Below are positions 1 to 7,250 of a stretch of 64,000 nucleotides of DNA, piece after piece. The DNA comes from an uncultured SAR86 cluster bacterium (lineage in GTDB: Bacteria > Pseudomonadota > Gammaproteobacteria > Magnimaribacterales > AG-339-G14): NCBI GenBank assembly GCA_902594855.1, contig CACJNS010000001.1, positions 354,696 through 418,695 of the forward strand, written 5' to 3'. The notes under the pieces are model-generated. The model had not been told where the DNA came from and ran no database searches. It saw nothing but the letters and a program-made list of their open reading frames with translations. Within the stretch, counting starts at the first letter, position 1. Each line of letters starts with the position of its first letter. The translations under genes were made by a program, and so were the position numbers.

Positions 1-639
1 AGGGTCTGAATTTGCAAAATATTTCTTTGGTAATTGCCAAACAGAACGGGTTGCTTGATCTTTTGTTAGGATTAAATCTTTGTGAGTTTTTTTAAAATGT
101 CCGAAACCTTTATGAGATGTTTTTTTATTTCCTAAGGTTAACTTTTTTGACCCAACGTAAAGGCAATTATTGTTGAATTTATAAAAAGCATGCGGATGCA
201 TCTTTTTTTTATTTTTAAAGTATTCTTGAATCGCTTCATTGCCATCGATTATTTTATCTATTTGAAGCCAGCCAAAAATATGATGCAGGTCTTTTCCTTT
301 TTCAAAGTAATTTTTAAACCAACCAAAAAATAAAAAAAGATCTCCAGGTCCAACTTGATTGTTTCGCAACTCGGATTGCGAACTGCTTGCTTGTCCAAAT
401 AATCCTGTATCTAGATTTGGATCGTAATGACAATTATCATCTGGCTTACTTTTTGCCTTGGATTCTTTCAAGGCATCGATACACCTAATGCCATTAACGC
501 TGACATCTTGAAACTTATCCGGGGCCGGTCCTGAGAAAGGAATGGGCAAAGAACATAACCTCCCATCAGAAAAAATAGGTGACGCAACACCGCCAGAAGA
601 CGAATCAAAGCCTTTTCTGCTCAAAATGATTCTTTTCAT
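1..639 (-). CDS. Nmad3-like (nucleotide modification associated domain 3) protein, 3' end cut by the window
   Basis: An uninterrupted reading frame of 213 codons starts at an ATG at 639 and runs off the left edge. The protein opens with MKRIILSRKGFDSSSGG and continues with SPIFSDGRLCSLPIP. This is the N-terminal signature I associate with the Nmad3 domain, predicted to take part in synthesis or recognition of modified DNA bases. Further in it has GDLFLFFGWF and HIFGWLQID, also typical of the family. The C-terminus and any partner genes lie outside the window. Divergent neighbour at 689. The reaction is not known; the family call is from memory of the motif and fairly secure, the function is inference. 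Confidence 0.7.
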   Translation of the reverse strand, partial: MKRIILSRKGFDSSSGGVASPIFSDGRLCSLPIPFSGPAPDKFQDVSVNGIRCIDALKESKAKSKPDDNCHYDPNLDTGLFGQASSSQSELRNNQVGPGDLFLFFGWFKNYFEKGKDLHHIFGWLQIDKIIDGNEAIQEYFKNKKKMHPHAFYKFNNNCLYVGSKKLTLGNKKTSHKGFGHFKKTHKDLILTKDQATRSVWQLPKKYFANSDP

Positions 640-688
640 CAATTCATTATTGCATTAAATTATTGAGTGATTCTTTCAGTCTTAATAC

Positions 689-1030
689 GTGATTTATTTT
701 ATCTATAACGCTGATGGCTCTTTTTTTGGAGAGATCAGCTACTTTCTAAAAAAACTCTCCGGTCGTGATAAGTGCAAACTATGCGATCTGAGTCATACTT
801 TTATCTTTCAAAAAAAGTCCTGGGATGATTTCTTGAAAGAACTAGAGCGTCCTTATCAGGTCTTGCATATCAATGAGCTACCCGATTCTATAAAACAGCT
901 AAACCTGACTTATCCTTCCATATTATTGGAAAAAAATGATTCCTTTGAGGAGCTAGTTTCAAGACAAGATTTTGAACAGATTGATAATTTATCTCAACTG
1001 AAACAGTCTCTTGAAGCTAAGATTAATTAA
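689..1030 (+). CDS. Small CxxC protein of unknown function
   Basis: 113 residues, no signal peptide or membrane segment. It begins MIYFIYNADGSFFGEISYF and has a CKLCDLSH motif near residues 34-41, a possible thiol or metal site. I do not recognise a characterised family, though short cytosolic proteins with this kind of opening and a CxLC motif exist as uncharacterised hypotheticals. It lies 38 bases upstream of the predicted beta-barrel gene and is on the same strand as the metal-handling genes that follow, so it may be the first gene of that operon. A redox or metal-binding role would fit but is inference. Confidence 0.6.
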   Translation: MIYFIYNADGSFFGEISYFLKKLSGRDKCKLCDLSHTFIFQKKSWDDFLKELERPYQVLHINELPDSIKQLNLTYPSILLEKNDSFEELVSRQDFEQIDNLSQLKQSLEAKIN

Positions 1031-1068
1031 CCTTCTTTTTTAGCCATCAATCATATACCATACCCTCC

Positions 1069-1671
1069 ATGGGTATAAAGGTGCTTGTATTTGCAATGCT
1101 TTTTTTCACGTTGAACAGTGAAGCGAGGCCTATTTCGTATTCGGGAGGTTCAACCTTGATGGCTTTTTCAGGGAACATGTATAACTCGCTCTATTATCAT
1201 TTCTCGCCTACTTATCGATATTCTCTTGGTGTTGAAAGCGTTGAAGATAAATTTTTTAATCAACAATACAGCTACTTCAGATTTACCTACCTACTAAGCA
1301 GGCGTAATACTGAGAGTTCTCAAGGAAACCTCTATTTCCAGTCTGGTCTTAGCTCAGATGGCCTGGATGGGCATTTCTATGGATTGCACGGAGACTGGGA
1401 GACTCGAAGATGGTTTATTGGCTTCAATTATCGGGATGTGAAAAATTCTCTGAAAAATTATACCGATCAATTTTTGCAAGTTGGGGTTGCTCCCTATTTG
1501 GGTGCTTACGGAGATTTTCATACCTGGATTATGATAAAAACAAAGAAAAATACTCTGCTTGGTGATTGGTCAACTTTTCCGGTTTTGAAATTTTTTAAAG
1601 GGAATTTTCTCATCGAATTTGGTTACAACGATCAAACAGAATGGGATGCCCATGTTATGTATAGGTTTTAA
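1069..1671 (+). CDS. Exported protein, probable outer-membrane beta-barrel
   Basis: 200 residues. An N-terminal hydrophobic stretch (about residues 3-15) followed by NSEAR looks like a Sec signal peptide with cleavage near residue 19. The mature part alternates aromatic and polar residues (YRYSLGVES, YFRFTYLL, WFIGFNYRD) and ends in phenylalanine (MYRF), as beta-barrel outer-membrane proteins do. Its stop is 10 bases before the start of the MerP-like gene, so it is probably co-transcribed with the metal cassette and could be the outer-membrane component. No family recognised; the barrel call rests on pattern only. Confidence 0.55.
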   Translation: MGIKVLVFAMLFFTLNSEARPISYSGGSTLMAFSGNMYNSLYYHFSPTYRYSLGVESVEDKFFNQQYSYFRFTYLLSRRNTESSQGNLYFQSGLSSDGLDGHFYGLHGDWETRRWFIGFNYRDVKNSLKNYTDQFLQVGVAPYLGAYGDFHTWIMIKTKKNTLLGDWSTFPVLKFFKGNFLIEFGYNDQTEWDAHVMYRF

Positions 1672-1681
1672 GGAGGCGTTT

Positions 1682-2089
1682 ATGAAAATATTTTTTGCGT
1701 TCGTATTTTTTGTGCCTGCACTTATTAATGCACAAGATAATCACGATCATCATGATCATCATTCTCATGAAGGGCATCTGCACGAGCAAATGGTTGATGG
1801 CGAAAAGTTAGAGGTTGATGTCGAACGTTTTGATAAATTCGTTAAAGGTTTGAAAGATAAACAAATTGCAGTGGTCAGTGTCAAAGGCATGGTTTGTGAC
1901 TTTTGCGCGCAAGGAATCGAAAAAACTTTTAAAAAAGATAAAACCGTGGCCAAGATTGATGTTGATTTGAACAAAGGTAAGGTTTTTATTGCGTACCAAA
2001 TGAATACAAAAATTGATTTTGAAAAAATCAAAAAGATGATTGTTTCGAATGGGCAAAACGCAACTAAACTTCAAGTGCTGAAACTCTAA
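1682..2089 (+). CDS. Periplasmic His-rich HMA-domain protein (MerP-like metal chaperone)
   Basis: Start chosen at ATG 1682 because it follows a strong ribosome site (AAGGAGG, about 1670-1676); the longer frame from 1619 would run into the preceding gene. 135 residues: signal peptide (about 1-18, ending INAQ), a histidine-rich linker at 21-34 (HDHHDHHSHEGHLH), then a heavy-metal-associated domain from about 60 with GMVCDFC, cysteines 72 and 75. MerP and related chaperones use this GMxCxxC loop to bind Hg(II) or Cu(I). The stop is 3 bases before the MerT-like gene, supporting hand-over of metal to that transporter. The histidine stretch suggests extra capture of Cu, Zn or Ni; the metal is not known. 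Confidence 0.8.
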   Translation: MKIFFAFVFFVPALINAQDNHDHHDHHSHEGHLHEQMVDGEKLEVDVERFDKFVKGLKDKQIAVVSVKGMVCDFCAQGIEKTFKKDKTVAKIDVDLNKGKVFIAYQMNTKIDFEKIKKMIVSNGQNATKLQVLKL

Positions 2090-2091
2090 TC

Positions 2092-2457
2092 GTGTACGAT
2101 AAATCGGCTAATTTCTTTTCTTTGTTTGCCTCTTCATCGACGTTAGTTTGTTGTGCGCTTCCAGCCTTATTTGTCGCCCTAGGTGCTGGCGCAACCTTTG
2201 CCAGTTTAATTACCGTTTTTCCTTTTCTTATTGTTCTGTCGCAATACAAACTTCAAATTACCTTGTTCGCTCTTTGCATGATCGCTGTTGCCGGCTATGT
2301 AAATTATCGAACATACTATCTGCCATGTCCTGCGGATCCAGAATTAGGGAGAGCTTGTTTGCAAACACGAAGAAGGTCTAGATACATTTATTATTTTTCC
2401 GTTGCGATTTTTATTTTTGCAACTTCATTTACTTACATTATTCCGAGGTATTTATAA
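2092..2457 (+). CDS. MerT-like inner-membrane metal transporter
   Basis: 121 residues starting at GTG 2092, immediately after the MerP-like gene. Three hydrophobic segments are visible (about 12-45, 52-72, 97-117). Paired cysteines C20-C21 in VCCALPALF sit in the first helix as in MerT, and two more cysteines (C79, C89) lie in the loop before the last helix, also as in MerT. MerT passes Hg(II) from periplasmic MerP to the cytoplasm. No mercuric reductase or MerR is present here, and the next gene is a CsoR-type sensor, so the substrate may be copper or another soft metal rather than mercury. Confidence 0.78.
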   Translation: MYDKSANFFSLFASSSTLVCCALPALFVALGAGATFASLITVFPFLIVLSQYKLQITLFALCMIAVAGYVNYRTYYLPCPADPELGRACLQTRRRSRYIYYFSVAIFIFATSFTYIIPRYL

Positions 2458-2459
2458 TC

Positions 2460-2720
2460 ATGAGTCATCCATGCCATAAAGAACAACTTATCAGCATCAA
2501 AAGAATCGAGGGTCAAATTCGCGGTATTGCGAAGATGATTGAAGACGAAAAATACTGCATTGATATTCTTAATCAAATCAAAGCGGTTAGGAACTCGCTT
2601 ACTAGCGTAGAGGGGAAAATCGTCAAAACTCATCTTAAAGAATGCGTTAAAGAAACACTCAACGACAAACAGAATTTTGACGATAAAGTTGAAGAAGTCT
2701 TAAAAGTAATTAAAAGATAG
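2460..2720 (+). CDS. CsoR/RcnR-family metal-sensing repressor
   Basis: 86 residues, all-helical DUF156 repressor. It has the family core IKRIEGQIRGI near the N-terminus and metal ligands C33, H58 and C62. Spacing of 25 and 4 residues matches the Cys-His-Cys set of Cu(I)-sensing CsoR, rather than the Cys-His-His of RcnR. Such tetramers bind DNA without metal and release on binding. Starts 2 bases after the MerT-like stop, so it probably autoregulates the operon. I did not find a convincing GC-rich operator upstream. Nickel or formaldehyde sensors share the fold, so Cu(I) is the best but not the only reading. Confidence 0.85.
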   Translation: MSHPCHKEQLISIKRIEGQIRGIAKMIEDEKYCIDILNQIKAVRNSLTSVEGKIVKTHLKECVKETLNDKQNFDDKVEEVLKVIKR

Positions 2721-2722
2721 TT

Positions 2723-3022
2723 TTACTTCATACTCCAAAGAACGTTTCCTGATCGAGGATCGGTTACACCCAGCTCAGGAGAAATTTCTTCAAGGTAATC
2801 TCTGATGGTGTCTAAGAAAGCTATCATTTCGGGTCTAGCCTCTACAAGAGCATCCTCACTCTCAAACACTCCAAACGACACAAATTCCCTTTCGCCACTT
2901 TGGAACATTTCGCTCACTAACATTCCAGCCGGTTGAAAGTTAGAATCTGTAAAGCCTGCAATAAAATCATCAACGCAGTCTTCTTTGACTACAAAGCGAA
3001 CACAATTTGCAAATTTACTCAT
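2723..3022 (-). CDS. Antibiotic-biosynthesis-monooxygenase-like (dimeric alpha/beta barrel) protein
   Basis: 99 residues, cytosolic. The layout NCVRFVVKEDCVDDFIAGF followed by a middle strand (FVSFGVFESEDALVEAR) and a final helix is that of the ABM/DUF1330-type ferredoxin-like fold. Its stop is 2 bases from the stop of the convergent CsoR gene. An ATG at 3022 follows AAGGAGAT, a strong ribosome site. ABM folds are used by quinol monooxygenases and many uncharacterised proteins; no catalytic residue can be assigned, so the function is unknown. Confidence 0.65.
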   Translation of the reverse strand: MSKFANCVRFVVKEDCVDDFIAGFTDSNFQPAGMLVSEMFQSGEREFVSFGVFESEDALVEARPEMIAFLDTIRDYLEEISPELGVTDPRSGNVLWSMK

Positions 3023-3083
3023 GGTAATCTCCTTATTAATTTATTAGTTATGTTAATGTTTTAACTTTAAGTTTATAAGTCTG

Positions 3084-4235
3084 ATGAGTGAAATAAATCA
3101 AAATAATTGGAATCAATATCCAAACCAAGTTTGGAGCTTTCAGAACATGAAAGATCTGTTCTCAACAAAAACACTTTCAAAATCTAACGATCCATCGTCG
3201 TTTGATATGAAATTAAATCAAGACATTGAAAATTTTGAATTCGATACGTTGGAAGGTAAATCAATATCAATAAAAGATTCATTTAGTGAAACGCATGCAG
3301 ATGCTTTTTTAGTCATTAAAAATGAGGAAATCATCTACGAACAATACTTTAACGAGATGTCTGCTCAGAGCCCTCATCTGATGAATTCAATTTCAAAGTC
3401 TTTCTTGGGGATGTTAGCTGGAGTTTTAGTTGGAAAAGGAATAATTGATCCAGAAGATAAGATATCAAACTTAATACCTGAATTCAAAGACAGCGCCTTC
3501 GCTGAAACAACTCTGCAAAATGCTCTGGATATGGCGGGAGCAGTCAAATTTGGTGAAGATTATGCTCAAACCGATGCAGACTTTTGGCATGAAACTGCAA
3601 TGGTTGGCTGGCGCCCTGACCTAAAAGAAAATCTTAAAGCAAATAACTTAAAAGAGTTTGCTCAATCCTTAAAAGACACTGAACAAGTTGATGGAGAAAA
3701 ATATCACTACAGAACCGTCTTAACCGATGTTGCCGCTATGGCTTTGGAACATGCAGCTAACAAAAGTGTTTTTGAATTAATGGACGAACATATTTGGCAA
3801 AAACTTAAACCCGAAAACGATGCTCACGTTGTATTGGATCCTAATGATTTTCCTTATTTTGGTGCAGGCATGAATGCCAGCGCCAGAGATCTAGGCAGGT
3901 TTGGTTTGATGCTTCTTAACAATGGAATGCATGCTGGGGAACAAATCGTTCCAGCTTCCTGGATCCTAGATACGATCGCTGGAGACTCGGGATACAAACA
4001 GCGTTTCGCAGCATCCGAACAAGGGCCGATGATGCGAGACGGTCACTACAAAAATAAAATGTGGGTTGTCGATGAAAACATCATGCTGTGTATTGGAATT
4101 CATGGTCAGTTCATATGTATCAACAAGGCTACAAACTCGGTCATTGTGAGATTTTCATCTCAACCTGAACCTCTGGATCTCATGATGTTTGCCAATACTC
4201 TGGCAAGCATCCAATCTGTATCTTCAAAAATTTAA
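3084..4235 (+). CDS. Serine hydrolase of the beta-lactamase class C / NylB-like family
   Basis: 383 residues with no clear signal peptide. The nucleophile motif SISK (S102, K105) is the SxxK of penicillin-recognising enzymes, and KYHYRT around 207-211 is the likely Tyr motif. The stretch after it (AAMALEHAANKSVFELMDEHIWQKL) is typical of the esterase/6-aminohexanoate-dimer-hydrolase branch rather than true beta-lactamases. These enzymes cleave esters or amides of small molecules; the substrate cannot be told. It is followed 11 bases downstream by a MazG-like gene, which may be co-transcribed. Confidence 0.85.
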   Translation: MSEINQNNWNQYPNQVWSFQNMKDLFSTKTLSKSNDPSSFDMKLNQDIENFEFDTLEGKSISIKDSFSETHADAFLVIKNEEIIYEQYFNEMSAQSPHLMNSISKSFLGMLAGVLVGKGIIDPEDKISNLIPEFKDSAFAETTLQNALDMAGAVKFGEDYAQTDADFWHETAMVGWRPDLKENLKANNLKEFAQSLKDTEQVDGEKYHYRTVLTDVAAMALEHAANKSVFELMDEHIWQKLKPENDAHVVLDPNDFPYFGAGMNASARDLGRFGLMLLNNGMHAGEQIVPASWILDTIAGDSGYKQRFAASEQGPMMRDGHYKNKMWVVDENIMLCIGIHGQFICINKATNSVIVRFSSQPEPLDLMMFANTLASIQSVSSKI

Positions 4236-4246
4236 TGGAGTTTTAA

Positions 4247-4621
4247 ATGTCTTACCAAAACGATGTTGCTGATTTTATGAAAGCTGGCGAACAACCTGTT
4301 CGCTCAGATTTATCTTTGGAAGGAGACCAAGCAACTTTATATATGAATCTTATCTCAGAAGAATATCAAGAAACTTTATCGGCATTTAACAGCAATGACA
4401 TGATTGAAGTGGCCGATGGCCTTGCCGATATGGTTTGGGTCATTATGGGGATGTGTAACAGTTGTGGGATTGATTTTGATTCAGTCTGGCAAGAAGTAAA
4501 ATTATCCAACATGAGTAAGTTTCCTGACGGAAAAGCCATCAAAAACGAACACGGAAAAATTATGAAACCGGAAAGCTATTTCAAACCAAACATCAAAAAG
4601 GTTTTGGGCCTTGAGGAGTGA
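4247..4621 (+). CDS. MazG-like nucleoside triphosphate pyrophosphohydrolase
   Basis: 124 residues with the all-alpha NTP-PPase pattern: EEYQET at about 38-43, then a D-x-LADMVWVIMG helix around 57-67, matching the ExxE and ExxD-like metal ligands of MazG/PRA-PH proteins. Such enzymes hydrolyse NTPs or dNTPs to the monophosphate and often clean up modified nucleotides. A CNSC pair lies at about 70-73. A ribosome site (GGAG) precedes ATG 4247. The DUF1330 gene follows with a 3-base gap. Substrate unknown. Confidence 0.75.
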   Translation: MSYQNDVADFMKAGEQPVRSDLSLEGDQATLYMNLISEEYQETLSAFNSNDMIEVADGLADMVWVIMGMCNSCGIDFDSVWQEVKLSNMSKFPDGKAIKNEHGKIMKPESYFKPNIKKVLGLEE

Positions 4622-4624
4622 CAG

Positions 4625-4915
4625 ATGAAAAAAGGATATTGGGTCGCAAAAGCAAACGTGATAGACGGCGACAAGCAAGGAGCCTACGGTAAATTAGCAG
4701 AAGAAGTCATAGCAAAATTTAACGGCAAATTTTTAGTTAGAGGCGGTGAGCAAATCACTAAAGAAGGTGCAGAATTCATGCGTAATGTAGTTGTCGAATT
4801 TCCGTCTTTCGAGGTTGCCTTGGAAGCCTATGAAAGTGATGACTATCAACATGCTCTTACTGTGCTCGATGGCGGAGCTGAGAGAGCTTATGCCGTTGTC
4901 GAGGGCTATGATTAA
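4625..4915 (+). CDS. DUF1330 family protein
   Basis: 96 residues, nearly the usual length of DUF1330. It opens KKGYWVAKANVIDGDKQGAY and ends with HALTVLDGGAERAYAVVEGYD, both family hallmarks. DUF1330 proteins are small cytosolic ferredoxin-like folds of unknown role, distantly related to ABM proteins. The end overlaps the start of the following esterase gene by 8 bases, so translation is likely coupled. Confidence 0.85.
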   Translation: MKKGYWVAKANVIDGDKQGAYGKLAEEVIAKFNGKFLVRGGEQITKEGAEFMRNVVVEFPSFEVALEAYESDDYQHALTVLDGGAERAYAVVEGYD

Positions 4916-5933
4916 ACATAAATTATTATTACCTTTAATTTTATTTTTAGTTCATTGCGGATCAAGCGATAAAGAAAATTCCAGTTCAAATGAACCGCCT
5001 TCTGGTTCTTTTGCTCCTACATTCACGGTCAGTGGATTTGATCCTCGATGTGAGTATATTGCTGTCCCTGAGATTTATCCTCCTCCGTACGAAGGTCAGG
5101 AACTTTCTTGTCGAACATCCAACAGACTTTTTTATTTATATTTGCCGAAGGATTACTCTGAGATCGAAGCGGCTTTTCCAGCCATGTTTAGCCTTCACGG
5201 TTACACAAGCACAGCCGAAACCAATATAAATTACACAGATTTTCAAAAGCTGGCAGATGCAGAAAATTTTATCGTTATTTATCCTCAAGGGTTGGTGCAT
5301 GAAATCAAAGGCGGCACGCATTGGAATATAGATGAAATAGGACCAGGTAACTCTGTAAACAGCATTGCTTTTCTTGAAAGCGTCCTTGATTGGGCTGGTG
5401 AGAATTTCAATGTTGATTTGAAAAGATTTTACTCAGCTGGGATGTCAAACGGGGGATTCATGAGTTATCACTTAGCTTGTAACATCAGCTCCAAAATAGC
5501 TGCTGTTGCCTCGGTGACTGGAGCGATGTCGAGTTTCACTTACGATAATTGCAGCGCTCAACCAACCTCAGTTCTTCAAATTCACGGTGCGGAAGATACC
5601 GTAGTCCCTTACGCGGGCTCTTTATCTGCATCAGGGGTTGGCTTTATCGGTATTGATAATGTGATGGATTTTTGGGCTAGAAATAACAATTGCGATTTAG
5701 AGCCCACAATTTTCTCTATCCCTGATATATCTGGTGACGGTCAAGGTGGAAGTCATAAAGTTTTTTCTAATTGCGCTAACGGTGTATCTGTGGAACTTTA
5801 TCTCCTCGACGGCATGGGACACGAATGGCCAGGAAAATATGAACGCTATGGGGGATCTGATGCGTTTGATATAACTTCAGCTGAGGTTATTTGGTCTTTC
5901 TTTAATCAATTCAATATCGATGGGAGAATGTAG
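4908..5933 (+). CDS. Lipoprotein esterase of the LpqC / PHB-depolymerase-like family
   Basis: Start set at ATG 4908, which overlaps the preceding stop and gives a proper lipoprotein signal: MIKHKLLLPLILFLVHC with lipobox Cys17. The longer frame from 4791 lies inside DUF1330 and is rejected. 341 residues. The alpha/beta-hydrolase core shows FSLHGYTS (oxyanion strand), the nucleophile elbow GMSNGGF, and GAEDTVVPY plus DGMGHEWPG carrying the Asp and His. The family includes feruloyl esterases, PHB depolymerases and LpqC; as a surface lipoprotein it probably hydrolyses an external ester. Several cysteines suggest disulfides. Confidence 0.85.
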   Translation: MIKHKLLLPLILFLVHCGSSDKENSSSNEPPSGSFAPTFTVSGFDPRCEYIAVPEIYPPPYEGQELSCRTSNRLFYLYLPKDYSEIEAAFPAMFSLHGYTSTAETNINYTDFQKLADAENFIVIYPQGLVHEIKGGTHWNIDEIGPGNSVNSIAFLESVLDWAGENFNVDLKRFYSAGMSNGGFMSYHLACNISSKIAAVASVTGAMSSFTYDNCSAQPTSVLQIHGAEDTVVPYAGSLSASGVGFIGIDNVMDFWARNNNCDLEPTIFSIPDISGDGQGGSHKVFSNCANGVSVELYLLDGMGHEWPGKYERYGGSDAFDITSAEVIWSFFNQFNIDGRM

Positions 5934-5938
5934 CTCTT

Positions 5939-6499
5939 ATGTGCGGGCGTTTTACTCTGACAAAAACTCAAAAATTTGAAAGCATCCCTCCAGAACAAAG
6001 GTTGGCCTCTTTTAATGTAGCTCCGTCTAATCAAATCATTATTCTTGATCCAGAGCCAATGTTAAAAACATGGTCCTACAGTCCATTGTGGGCAAAAAAG
6101 CCCTTTCATCTCATCAATTGTCGTTCTGAAACCATGCATCAAAAGCCTTCTTTCAAAGGCGCCATGCGCTGCTTAATTCCCACTACCGGGTGGTACGAAT
6201 GGCAGGATAACGGCACTCACAAGCAACCCTATTATCATCATATTAATCATGATTTATTTTATTTTGCGGGACTGGCTAACAATCAAGGCTGCCTTATCGT
6301 CACTAAAGAAGCTAATAAAGATATAAAGCAAATTCATCACCGGCAGCCGGTTTTACTGACGCAAAACGAGGGCGAACGTTGGCTAAATAATGAAGACCAG
6401 TTAGATAGCGAGCTCGATAATTTGATCGAGTTTTATCCGGTCAGTACAAAAGTTAACAGCCCAAAAAATAATTCACCTGAATTAATTCAACCTTTATAA
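5939..6499 (+). CDS. SOS-response-associated peptidase family protein (YedK/HMCES)
   Basis: 186 residues, somewhat shorter than the usual 220. It starts MCGRFTL, so Cys2 becomes the N-terminal cysteine that forms a thiazolidine crosslink with abasic sites in single-stranded DNA. NCRSET near 59-64 and the GWYEWQ stretch supply the conserved Asn, Arg and Glu, and HHRQPVLL near the C-terminal third stands in for the family HxRMPxIL. It shields abasic DNA during replication. It starts 5 bases after the esterase stop; no LexA-type box is evident. Confidence 0.92.
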   Translation: MCGRFTLTKTQKFESIPPEQRLASFNVAPSNQIIILDPEPMLKTWSYSPLWAKKPFHLINCRSETMHQKPSFKGAMRCLIPTTGWYEWQDNGTHKQPYYHHINHDLFYFAGLANNQGCLIVTKEANKDIKQIHHRQPVLLTQNEGERWLNNEDQLDSELDNLIEFYPVSTKVNSPKNNSPELIQPL

Positions 6500-6506
6500 T
6501 TTTTTT

Positions 6507-6611
6507 ATGAAGAAACCCGATGACAATTTTGTGGTGCAGTATTACAAATTTATCGTTGCGCCTATTTTAATTACTGTCTTTGTATGGCTCATGGTCGATA
6601 GGTTTTTGTGA
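6507..6611 (+). CDS. Micro-protein with one membrane helix (34 residues)
   Basis: A 35-codon frame beginning MKKPDDNFVVQYYKF and running into a hydrophobic segment (IVAPILITVFVWLMV, about 16-30), ending DRFL. Its TGA overlaps the GTG start of the next membrane protein (GTGA at 6608-6611), which is a classical sign of translational coupling and makes a chance frame unlikely. No ribosome site stronger than the poly-T leader is seen before ATG 6507. Function unknown; probably works with the 65-residue protein that follows. Confidence 0.6.
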   Translation: MKKPDDNFVVQYYKFIVAPILITVFVWLMVDRFL

Positions 6612-6805
6612 AGCTCTTTATAAGCGGCTTGATCTTTTTTGTTGTCATGTTTTTCGGAGTCAGATTATCGCATCGTCTCCGAGATCGTCATTTAACAAAC
6701 GTGACAGATGATAATGTCCGCATCGCTCTCGGAATGTTATCTTTTGTGGTTATTGCTGCGGTTGCAATTGGAGTATCAACGATTGCTCAATATTTTATTG
6801 AGTAA
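6608..6805 (+). CDS. Small two-helix membrane protein
   Basis: 65 residues from GTG 6608. Two hydrophobic helices (about 3-20 and 43-62) flank a basic loop RLSHRLRDRHLTNVTDDN. It is coupled to the micro-protein upstream through a GTGA overlap and its 3' end overlaps the convergent DUF3429 gene by 11 bases. No family recognised. Confidence 0.6.
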   Translation: MKLFISGLIFFVVMFFGVRLSHRLRDRHLTNVTDDNVRIALGMLSFVVIAAVAIGVSTIAQYFIE

Positions 6806-7223
6806 ATAGACCTATCGCAGAAAAAATACTCAAAACAAAACATGCCGTAACGCCCGTGGTTAGGTTTAGTCTCAAGCTTGCGTAATCTTCATCTATGAAA
6901 CTTTCACTGATTCTTTTTTCTTGCAAGTAGCAGAGCGGAAAACAAATCGTTAACATCACCAATGGAATCATGATGTTTACTGTGAACAAAAATATGCCTA
7001 TAAAGGCTAACAAAGAAAACACTATGGCTATTATTAGATCAGACTGTTTTTTGGATGACTGCCAAATAATACCAGCCAAAAAAGAAAGAATGATTGCTCC
7101 GTAAATTACCAAACTGATCAGCGACGGCCTCAGCCAATTTTCTCCTAAGATCCAAGGCAATAAAGTGAATGCAGCGAAAGGTACAAACCCTAGATATCCC
7201 AAAATGATTTTTGTTTTTAGCAT
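6795..7223 (-). CDS. DUF3429 family membrane protein
   Basis: 142 residues with about five hydrophobic segments. The opening KIILGYLGFVPFAAFTLLPWIL and the later SLISLVIYGAIILSFLAGIIW are the DUF3429 pattern, an inner-membrane protein of unknown function widespread in Proteobacteria. It is convergent with the small membrane protein gene and divergent from the metallo-hydrolase lipoprotein, so it is probably transcribed alone. Confidence 0.75.
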   Translation of the reverse strand: MLKTKIILGYLGFVPFAAFTLLPWILGENWLRPSLISLVIYGAIILSFLAGIIWQSSKKQSDLIIAIVFSLLAFIGIFLFTVNIMIPLVMLTICFPLCYLQEKRISESFIDEDYASLRLNLTTGVTACFVLSIFSAIGLFTQ

Positions 7224-7250
7224 TTCAAATTTTTTGCTAGTATAAAAATA

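Noticed and set aside
1619..1681. Longer N-terminus for the HMA protein from ATG 1619
   Set aside because: It lies inside the upstream gene, lacks a ribosome site, and would bury the signal peptide that begins at 1682 after AAGGAGG.
2064..2249. Antisense frames across the metal cassette (for example 61-88 residue frames on the minus strand)
   Set aside because: They are shadows of strongly recognised plus-strand genes, without ribosome sites or family features.
2092..2720. A standard mercury resistance operon
   Set aside because: There is no merA or merR and the sensor is CsoR-type, so mercury detoxification cannot be claimed.
3084..4235. Calling the 3084 gene a beta-lactamase conferring resistance
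   Set aside because: It has SxxK but no signal peptide and the rest resembles NylB-type esterases, so antibiotic hydrolysis is not supported.
4791..4907. Longer N-terminus for the LpqC-like lipoprotein
   Set aside because: It overlaps the DUF1330 gene and destroys the lipoprotein signal that starts at 4908.
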